A program made the translations under genes and the position numbers. Below the pieces are notes generated by a model. The model saw only the letters and a program-made list of their open reading frames with translations, had not been told where the DNA came from and did not search any database. A stretch of 26,982 nucleotides of DNA from an uncultured Candidatus Melainabacteria bacterium. Lineage in GTDB: Bacteria; Cyanobacteriota; Vampirovibrionia; Gastranaerophilales; Gastranaerophilaceae. Positions 22,117 through 26,982 of this stretch are shown here, piece by piece. The DNA lies in NCBI GenBank assembly GCA_934692295.1, contig CAKUTL010000018.1, positions 1 to 26,982 on the forward strand, written 5' to 3'. Position 1 is the first letter of the stretch, and every line of letters starts with the position of its first letter.

Positions 22117-22756
22117 TGAAAATCTAATCGTATTTTTTGCAGGCTGGAGTTTTGATGAAAAACCGTTCAAATTCTTGCAATGCAACAATTATGACGTGCT
22201 TTTTGTTTATGACTACAATAATTTTGAAATTCCGCAAGAGTTAAAAAACATAAACCAATACAAACACAAATTTCTCATAACTTGGTCTATGGGAGTGTTT
22301 GTGGCTAATTTGTTAAAAGATATATTTACAGATTTTGAATACAAAATGGCAATAAACGGAACAATTTCACCGGTGGATAATGAATTCGGAATTCCGGTTA
22401 AAATGTTTGAATTAACCCTAAAACATGCCAAAATTGGCTTGGAAGGAAAATTTTATAAAAACGTTTTCCAAACAGAAGAAGAATTTCAAAAATACGAAAA
22501 AACACCAGTAGAGCGAACAATTGAAAACAGAGTATCAGAATTAGAAAACTTATACTCTGAAATCAAGGAACAGAAAGAAATTACGGCGAAAGAATTTTAT
22601 GATTTTGCAATTGTGAGTGAATTTGACAAAATTATTCCTCCAAAAAATCAAATCGCAAGCCACAACAAAAACACCGTAAAAGTTTTGAAAATACCATACG
22701 GTCATTTCCCGTTCTACCATTATTCAAGTTGGGATGAAATTTTAGAATGCAAATAG
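22085..22756 (+). CDS. bioG: Pimeloyl-ACP methyl ester esterase, BioG type
   Basis: Removes the methyl group from pimeloyl-ACP methyl ester to end the BioC-initiated chain, a role filled by BioH in E. coli. 223 residues. DUF452/BioG features: F-F-A-G-W-S-F-D near 17-24, D-Y-N-N-F near 43-47, nucleophile S68 in T-W-S-M-G, D181 in E-F-D-K-I-I-P-P and H207 in Y-G-H-F-P-F, a plausible Ser-Asp-His triad. The ATG at 22085 is preferred over a TTG one codon earlier; AAGGAG lies seven bases upstream. It overlaps bioF by 32 bases and bioC by 10, so the three genes are tightly coupled. Confidence 0.88.
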   Translation: MKSCWLNNQNNENLIVFFAGWSFDEKPFKFLQCNNYDVLFVYDYNNFEIPQELKNINQYKHKFLITWSMGVFVANLLKDIFTDFEYKMAINGTISPVDNEFGIPVKMFELTLKHAKIGLEGKFYKNVFQTEEEFQKYEKTPVERTIENRVSELENLYSEIKEQKEITAKEFYDFAIVSEFDKIIPPKNQIASHNKNTVKVLKIPYGHFPFYHYSSWDEILECK

Positions 22757-23487
22757 ACAATAAACACATAAAAAAACAATTTGAAAAAAGTATGCAAGAT
22801 TACGACCAAAATGCCATAGTCCAGATGTTGATGGCAATGAAAATGGTGATTGAATTGACCAAAATTTCAAAAACTTTTGAAAATGTTTTAGAACTTGGTT
22901 CCGGAACAGGAGTTTTGACAAAACAACTGGCTAGAGAATTGAATTTTAAAAACTACTTTGCAAATGATTTGGTTGAAAAATCAAAAAATTATGTTCAAAA
23001 ATTCATTCCACAATCGACTTTTTATTGTGGAAACGCTCTCAAAATCAAACCAACCAAAAAAGCCGACTTGATAGTTTCAAATGCAATGTTTCAGTGGTTT
23101 CCATCTCTTGAAAAAGCAATTCAAACAATTAAATCGAACCTAAAAAATGAAGGGATTTTAGCATTCTCAACTTTTTCACCGAATAATTTTAAAGAAATCA
23201 CAGATTTAACCGGACTAAGTCTGCAATACAGAACTCAAGAAGAGATAGAAAAAATCTTGAAAGTTGAGGGATTTAAAATTTTATATAGTGAGCAATTTTC
23301 AGAAGAATTAAAATTCAAAACTCCGCTGGAACTTTTGGCTCATATGAAAAAAACGGGAGTAAATTCGCTATCCGAAAAGACTTGGACAATTACAAAGGTG
23401 AAAGAATTTTGCGACAAATACACAAAAAAATATCCAAATGCAAAGTTGACCTATTCACCAATCATCATAATTGCCCAAAAAGGATAG
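22747..23487 (+). CDS. bioC: Malonyl-ACP O-methyltransferase
   Basis: SAM-dependent methyltransferase that methylates the free carboxyl of malonyl-ACP so that fatty acid synthesis can extend it to pimeloyl-ACP methyl ester. 246 residues. The typical BioC start I-K-K-Q-F-x-K-S-x-x-x-Y-D-Q-N-A is at about 8-23, SAM motif I V-L-E-L-G-S-G-T-G near 46-54, then F-x-N-D-L, and S-N-A-M-F-Q-W-F near 111-118, which is the BioC signature. The ATG overlaps the end of bioG by 10 bases with no separate ribosome site, so translation depends on coupling. bioA, bioD and bioB are not in the window. Confidence 0.92.
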   Translation: MQIDNKHIKKQFEKSMQDYDQNAIVQMLMAMKMVIELTKISKTFENVLELGSGTGVLTKQLARELNFKNYFANDLVEKSKNYVQKFIPQSTFYCGNALKIKPTKKADLIVSNAMFQWFPSLEKAIQTIKSNLKNEGILAFSTFSPNNFKEITDLTGLSLQYRTQEEIEKILKVEGFKILYSEQFSEELKFKTPLELLAHMKKTGVNSLSEKTWTITKVKEFCDKYTKKYPNAKLTYSPIIIIAQKG

Positions 23488-23493
23488 TGTTAT

Positions 23494-24042
23494 TTAGGCA
23501 AACAAATTCAGCAAATGAAAAGAACCATCTTCGGATTTTTTCTCAATTTTTTCAATATCAGAAATATCATACCCGCCACGAAGATAATATTCCGAATCTT
23601 TTAAGTCATGCTCAATGATTCGAGAATTTTTATCTTTCCCTAGTGGATATGGAGAAAAATCTGCCTTATCTTTAAAGGTTAATCGATACTTTCCTATTGT
23701 TGGAATTTTCCCATAATTTGGGTCAGATGTAACATCTGTCAAACTTCCCATATGACAAGGTCTTGAACTTGTTACTTTTTGACCTGCTAAAAGCTTTTGG
23801 AGTTCATCTTTCCCCACATAGCGGTAATATCTTTGACGTTCTCCGCCAAGAACAATCCTATCAACAACATCTCTTGAAACTCCATCCTTTTCATACATGT
23901 CATAAATATATTCTAAGAATGGGTTTTTCTCTTGTTTGATTTCTGGTTGCGAAGCCAAAGAAAGAGGCTTCGCAACAGTTGCAGATTCTGAGATTTTTCT
24001 ACTAGGTTTAATAATCCGTTTAATTATTGGCAAAATTTTCAT
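23494..24042 (-). CDS. Unknown protein, possible ADP-ribosyltransferase-like fold; third gene of a minus-strand operon
   Basis: 182 residues. A basic, amphipathic N-terminus (I-L-P-I-I-K-R-I-I-K-P) is followed by a polar linker to about residue 35 and a folded region 40-182. Within it, R-Y-Y-R-Y-V-G near 71-77, E80-L-x-x-L-L-A-G, V-T-S-S-R near 90-94, L-T-D-V-T-S near 101-106, a strand Y-R-L-T-F-K, and E-Y-Y-L-R-G-G-Y-D-I-S-D-I (151-163) line up loosely with the Y-R...S/T...E elements of ART-fold proteins. This is weak pattern matching; catalytic assignment is not justified. The ATG overlaps the stop of the upstream gene by one base (TAATG), with AGGAG as ribosome site. Confidence 0.65.
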   Translation of the reverse strand: MKILPIIKRIIKPSRKISESATVAKPLSLASQPEIKQEKNPFLEYIYDMYEKDGVSRDVVDRIVLGGERQRYYRYVGKDELQKLLAGQKVTSSRPCHMGSLTDVTSDPNYGKIPTIGKYRLTFKDKADFSPYPLGKDKNSRIIEHDLKDSEYYLRGGYDISDIEKIEKKSEDGSFHLLNLFA

Positions 24043-24380
24043 TAAACTTTTACTCCTCTAGACATCAAGTCGGATAATTCAATCATAGCTTGATGCAAAC
24101 ATCTTGGAACTCTATTTTTAACTTTAACTAAGTCTGCAACATCTGAAAATGATGAAATTGCCAATTTATGATAATTATTCAAAGATTCATTATAACCGGC
24201 TTTCACAATCTTATGTTTTAAGCCCCATTGAAATCTAATAACTCCGTTGCCAATATCTTGTTGAGTTCCATTGATAAATTTTTGCATACCTTTATTAACA
24301 GGATTTGCCCAACCCTTTGTGTATTTTGGGGTAATAGAATTTAACCCAACTCTAACAACTTTTCCTAAAAATGTACCCAT
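24042..24380 (-). CDS. Unknown small basic protein, second gene of a minus-strand operon
   Basis: 112 residues, no recognised domain. The N-terminus M-G-T-F-L-G-K-V-V-R-V-G-L is short, basic and amphipathic like those of its two neighbours. Tryptophan, histidine and lysine are frequent, and the C-terminal half (S-F-S-D-V-A-D-L-V-K-V-K-N-R-V-P-R-C-L-H) is predicted helical. AAAGGAG seven bases before the ATG is a strong ribosome site. It is translationally linked to the following gene by TAATG. No membrane segment. Confidence 0.65.
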   Translation of the reverse strand: MGTFLGKVVRVGLNSITPKYTKGWANPVNKGMQKFINGTQQDIGNGVIRFQWGLKHKIVKAGYNESLNNYHKLAISSFSDVADLVKVKNRVPRCLHQAMIELSDLMSRGVKV

Positions 24381-24429
24381 AATTTTTCTCCTTTATAATT
24401 TTGTACTTAACTGTTTTTATAATATCTTT

Positions 24430-24849
24430 CTATGCTAAACTTGATGGAATTATCATTTCTTCGTCATCAACCGCACGTCCTGTGCTATCAAAAAATTCGT
24501 TAAATATATTTTTATCTTTAGATTTTGATGCAACAGACTCTGCAGTAGGTACATCGTACAAACCTTTGATTTTGACAGGTTTTGCTTCTGCAAAAATCCC
24601 CTTCATTACATCCATTGCTTCTTCATTAGAATTAAGAGTTTCTTCGAAGTCCTCAAAATCCATAGGTTTGCCCATTTCTCTATCCTGTATTATAGAATTA
24701 CGCATAGCCCGATTAGTTTCTCTCGCTTTTGCAAAAACACCACAATCAGCAGTTGAAGCTTTTTGTAATGCTTTTCCAACTAGTTTTGACTGAATCTTTT
24801 TAGGCAAAACCCGCTTAAAAAGAAAACTTAAAACTTTAGTTCCCCGCAT
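24430..24849 (-). CDS. Unknown small protein, first gene of a minus-strand operon
   Basis: 139 residues, no recognised family. Strongly basic, amphipathic first 30 residues (V-L-S-F-L-F-K-R-V-L-P-K-K), then a helical, acidic middle rich in E and D (about 75-105) and an acidic C-terminus ending P-S-S-L-A. One cysteine at residue 36. AAGGAAAGG upstream of the ATG marks the start. It is 49 bp from the next gene of the same strand. Codon use resembles the neighbours, so there is no sign of recent transfer beyond the repeats that adjoin it upstream. Confidence 0.65.
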   Translation of the reverse strand: MRGTKVLSFLFKRVLPKKIQSKLVGKALQKASTADCGVFAKARETNRAMRNSIIQDREMGKPMDFEDFEETLNSNEEAMDVMKGIFAEAKPVKIKGLYDVPTAESVASKSKDKNIFNEFFDSTGRAVDDEEMIIPSSLA

Positions 24850-24950
24850 AAAATTTTCCTTTCCTTAATTTTTCCCAAAAATTAAATTTATTTTCCCTTA
24901 CATTTATTAGAAAAATTTTTAGGAATTAAAATTGCTCCACCCCACCACAT

Positions 24951-24970
24951 CATATCATATCATATCATAT
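24951..24970. repeat. Pentanucleotide tandem repeat (CATAT)x4
   Basis: Four perfect CATAT units, about 100 bp upstream of the first gene of the minus-strand operon. Confidence 0.9.
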
Positions 24971-25064
24971 AGGGCATTATAACTGGATTTTAGACTACTT
25001 GAAACCTGTATTTACATTTTGTTACAATCTATTCAATTCAGGGAAATAATTAAACGGGATGGTC

Positions 25065-25085
25065 ATCCTGAGCGAAGCGAAGGAT
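25065..25085. repeat. Compact hairpin repeat, ATCCT/AGGAT copy
   Basis: ATCCT, GAGCGAAGCGA, AGGAT: one of five compact copies in the window whose middle stem pair differs between copies while pairing is kept (here C-G). Confidence 0.75.
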
Positions 25086-25272
25086 CACTAGCTTAACGTG
25101 TTCTGACCAACCCACCCCATACGGCATACAGTTTCACAAAATTTAATGTTCTTTTAGTAAACCACCTCACCCTTCCCCTCAGCCATACGGCAGCAGTTTT
25201 ACTCGGCTCTGCTTCGTTTCGTCGGTTCAGCTAGTGTCCTCAAGGAGAGGGAAATAACTTAACACAAATGTC

Positions 25273-25293
25273 ATGCTGAACTCGTTTCAGCAT
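25273..25293. repeat. Compact hairpin repeat, ATGCT/AGCAT copy
   Basis: ATGCT (25273-25277) and AGCAT (25289-25293), extended inward by GAA/TTC. The middle pair is G-C. Confidence 0.75.
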
Positions 25294-25337
25294 CTCTAGC
25301 TAGGGCGTTCGGAATGACAGTACAGATATAATACCTT

Positions 25338-25413
25338 GCGTTCAGTTAGAGATTCTTCGGGTAATTTTGTAAAATGATATTGCATACTCTACGATTTACC
25401 CCTCAGAATGACG
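25338..25413 (+). repeat. 75-bp dispersed repeat, copy B
   Basis: Same module as 20585-20659 with about ten substitutions and one extra base; both end in CTCAGAATGACG. Confidence 0.8.
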
Positions 25414-25500
25414 AGTGCGTAATTTTTATAGGGGGTTCGGGGGCGTAGCCCCTGATGACTCGAGCCATTTAGTCATTCGTGTTTTTCTTTTTCGGTTCTA

Positions 25501-25535
25501 CTTTTTCTTTTTTCATCGAAATAAAAAAGAAAAAG
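25501..25535. repeat. Poly-pyrimidine/purine hairpin repeat, copy 2
   Basis: A 13-base pyrimidine arm and the matching purine arm around CATCGAAAT. Its reverse complement matches 13796-13830 without a mismatch for 28 bases. Confidence 0.75.
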
Positions 25536-25723
25536 TGAACATTAAAAGAACCAACCACTCTCCTAACCTCTCCCTAGGAGATGTAAATAACCGAACGCCC
25601 AAGCTGAATGTTGGGTTAGAAAACCCAACCTACATAATGACATATAGACTTTTAAAGAACCTATTCCCTTATTTCCCAATTCCTTATTGCCTTTATTGAA
25701 CTTCTTCATCTATTTCCTCATTT

Positions 25724-25733
25724 GTGCTAAAAT
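25724..25733 (+). promoter_or_regulatory. Extended -10 promoter of the first zinc dehydrogenase
   Basis: TG-C-TAAAAT preceded by TTTG, the same motif as the leaderless set, but here 23 bases before the ATG, leaving room for a leader with a GAGTGAGG ribosome site. Confidence 0.5.
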
Positions 25734-25755
25734 CAGGGTGAAAGAGTGAGGCGAT

Positions 25756-26736
25756 ATGAAAGTTGCAGAAATAGAAAAAAATATTCTTGTTATAAAAAAT
25801 AGAGAAGATGAAAAGTTAGATGGGCGTAAAGGGGCATTAGTCAAGGTTCTTGGCTGCGGGCTTTGCGGGTCTGATATTGTAAAACTTACCCAACATTTAG
25901 CAAAACAAGGAACGGTTTTAGGACACGAAATTGTTGCATCTATTGTTGAAATTGATTCTGACACAGATTTCAAAGTTGGCGATACAATTATCACTTCTCA
26001 CCATATTCCGTGCGGGAAATGTGAATACTGCAAGAACGGCAATGTTTCTATGTGCCGACATTTCAAAGAAACAAACATTCGCCCAGGTGGATTTAGCGAA
26101 CTTGTTTTTGTTTCAGAAGAACATTTGAAAAATGTTGCCTATTTAAAACCTCAAAATTTAACCAATGCTGAAGCCGCATTCTATGAACCTTTGGGATGTT
26201 GTATTCGTGCGGTTAAACGTGCAAACCTAAGAGAACATTCTACCGCTTTAGTTATAGGCTTAGGTTCTATCGGAATCCTTATGGCACAAGCGTTAAAAGC
26301 ATTCGGAATGAATGTTGTCGGATGCGATTTGATTTCATCTCGTGTTGAACTTTTGAAAAGTCTTGGCATTGAAGCATTCAATGTAACTGAGATGTGCGAA
26401 AGTATAAAAGCTGACGGAGTATTTATGACCTCAGGTTCAGATAAAGCCATTCCTACAGCGTTAAAATATGTTCGAGATGGCGGAAAAATCTTGGTATTTT
26501 CAAGCACTCCACAGAATATGGGTTATGCAAACAATGAAATTTATTATAGAGAATTAACGGTTCTCGGAAGTTACTCTCCATCCCCTGCGGATTTATATGA
26601 TTCGTATAATCTTTTGAAAAACAAAGAAGTTAAGGTTATGGGACTTTCTAGCGAATACGCATTGGATGAAGTTCAAAATGCAATTAATGATACTTTAGAT
26701 AACAAGATTTTGAAAGCGTACATAAAAGTTTCATAA
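25756..26736 (+). CDS. Zinc-dependent alcohol/polyol dehydrogenase (MDR superfamily)
   Basis: 326 residues. Catalytic-zinc region: C37 in G-L-C-G-S-D (with C34 nearby) and H57-E58 in L-G-H-E. Structural zinc lobe: C86, C89, C92 and C100 in P-C-G-K-C-E-Y-C...C. The Rossmann domain starts at A-L-V-I-G-L-G-S-I-G near 164-173. The pattern fits threonine, sorbitol or galactitol-phosphate dehydrogenases; the substrate cannot be told. Shorter than the usual 340-350 residues, mainly from a compact C-terminus. The ATG at 25756 follows GAGTGAGG. Another dehydrogenase of the same family starts 53 bp downstream. Confidence 0.9.
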   Translation: MKVAEIEKNILVIKNREDEKLDGRKGALVKVLGCGLCGSDIVKLTQHLAKQGTVLGHEIVASIVEIDSDTDFKVGDTIITSHHIPCGKCEYCKNGNVSMCRHFKETNIRPGGFSELVFVSEEHLKNVAYLKPQNLTNAEAAFYEPLGCCIRAVKRANLREHSTALVIGLGSIGILMAQALKAFGMNVVGCDLISSRVELLKSLGIEAFNVTEMCESIKADGVFMTSGSDKAIPTALKYVRDGGKILVFSSTPQNMGYANNEIYYRELTVLGSYSPSPADLYDSYNLLKNKEVKVMGLSSEYALDEVQNAINDTLDNKILKAYIKVS

Positions 26737-26741
26737 ATGTT

Positions 26742-26762
26742 ATTCTGAACAAATCGAAGAAT
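26742..26762. repeat. Compact hairpin repeat, ATTCT/AGAAT copy
   Basis: ATTCT (26742-26746), GAACAAATCGA, AGAAT (26758-26762), in the gap between the two dehydrogenase genes; pairing kept with a T-A middle pair. In an operon gap it could affect mRNA stability. Confidence 0.65.
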
Positions 26763-26788
26763 TACATTAAAAAATATAAGGGAAATAA

Positions 26789-26982
26789 ATGAAAGCAATA
26801 CAATATTACGGTCCAAAAGACATAAGATATGAAGAAGTTATGGTTAAACCACCAGAAGAGGGAGAAGTTGTTGTAAAAATTATGGCAGCTTTAACTTGTG
26901 GTACAGATGTTAAGACTTTCAGAAGAGGTCATCCTGTTTTGATTAAAGAAATTCCATCTGGTTTTGGTCACGAATTTTCTGG
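26789..26982 (+). CDS. Zinc-dependent alcohol dehydrogenase, second copy (N-terminal part, cut by window edge)
   Basis: 64 codons are visible. M-K-A-I-Q-Y-Y-G-P-K-D-I-R-Y-E-E is the usual start of zinc MDR enzymes; L-T-C-G-T-D-V-K supplies the first catalytic zinc ligand and G-F-G-H-E-F-S-G the second. AAGGGA lies six bases before the ATG. Same strand and direction as the preceding dehydrogenase, so probably one operon for a polyol or sugar-derivative pathway continuing to the right. Confidence 0.88.
   Translation, partial: MKAIQYYGPKDIRYEEVMVKPPEEGEVVVKIMAALTCGTDVKTFRRGHPVLIKEIPSGFGHEFS

Larger units (their letters stand above)
24850..25755. repeat. Large intergenic repeat island (about 900 bp)
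   Basis: No credible gene; a 94-codon frame at 25415 is repeat sequence. Contents in order: the AT-rich upstream region of the minus operon, four tandem CATAT units (24951-24970), a compact hairpin repeat ATCCT/AGGAT (25065-25085), pieces with CCATACGGCA (25115 and 25183), a hairpin repeat ATGCT/AGCAT (25273-25293), the 75-bp repeat copy B (25338-25413), a GGGGGTTCGGGGGCGTAGCCCC hairpin near 25430, the poly-pyrimidine hairpin copy 2 (25501-25535), and the dehydrogenase promoter. The patchwork suggests repeated insertion of small non-autonomous elements. Confidence 0.75.

Noticed and set aside
24951..24970. CATAT tandem repeat as a phase-variation switch
   Set aside because: Only four units, non-coding, and not within a recognisable promoter, so slippage-based regulation is not supported.
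25415..25699. 94-codon ORF upstream of the zinc dehydrogenase
   Set aside because: Covers the GGGG hairpin and the poly-pyrimidine repeat; the phenylalanine-rich run is just translated T-rich DNA.
20386..25755. CRISPR array in the repeat islands
   Set aside because: Repeats are irregularly spaced, diverged and present in both orientations; there are no regular spacers and no cas genes.

Overview
The window is AT-rich chromosomal DNA, mostly housekeeping and biosynthetic genes, interrupted by three islands of short dispersed repeats. Protein style, low GC and two lineage-type proteins with an early F-G/T-G/A-K motif suggest a gut-type non-photosynthetic cyanobacterial relative (Vampirovibrionia / 'Melainabacteria', probably Gastranaerophilales). 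That placement is inference from composition and protein style; no rRNA gene or universal marker here proves it.

Layout. 1-5 kb: start of a phosphohexomutase (minus), pheA (plus), a minus-strand set of miaB, an M48 protease and a small anchored protein, and an anchored UPF0489 (arginase-fold) protein. 5-8.1 kb: a large COG1112-type helicase with a C-terminal nuclease domain (minus). 8.2-11.7 kb: cca, an orphan solute-binding lipoprotein (minus), then overlapping aroK-aroB; with pheA these serve aromatic amino acid synthesis. 11.8-13.7 kb: an HxlR regulator, then a DtxR/MntR-family regulator translationally coupled to an unknown membrane protein, with a matching palindromic operator at each end of the pair. 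14-15 kb: a cupin and flavodoxin-fold oxidoreductase operon. 15.2-20.4 kb: two lineage-type unknown proteins flanking a UvrD-like helicase with an AddB-type iron-sulfur nuclease. 20.8-23.5 kb: bioF-bioG-bioC, which makes and uses the pimeloyl-ACP precursor of biotin, preceded by a strong promoter and a multi-hairpin RNA-like segment. 23.5-24.8 kb: a compact three-gene unknown operon (minus). 25.7 kb to the end: two tandem zinc alcohol dehydrogenases, the second cut by the window edge.

Regulatory observations. Four genes (cca, aroK, the UvrD-like helicase, bioF) carry a TTTT-A/T-YG-Y-TAAAWT element placed so that the -10 hexamer begins exactly 12 nt before the ATG and no usable Shine-Dalgarno site is present, which predicts leaderless mRNAs. 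Two long ORFs that appear to begin with TTG really begin at downstream ATGs, the TTG being the -35 box of a promoter. The intergenic islands hold a hairpin repeat whose central base pair differs and covaries between copies. The candidates most worth following are the structured segment before bioFGC, the metal-regulator/membrane-protein pair with its two operators, and the three-gene minus operon.
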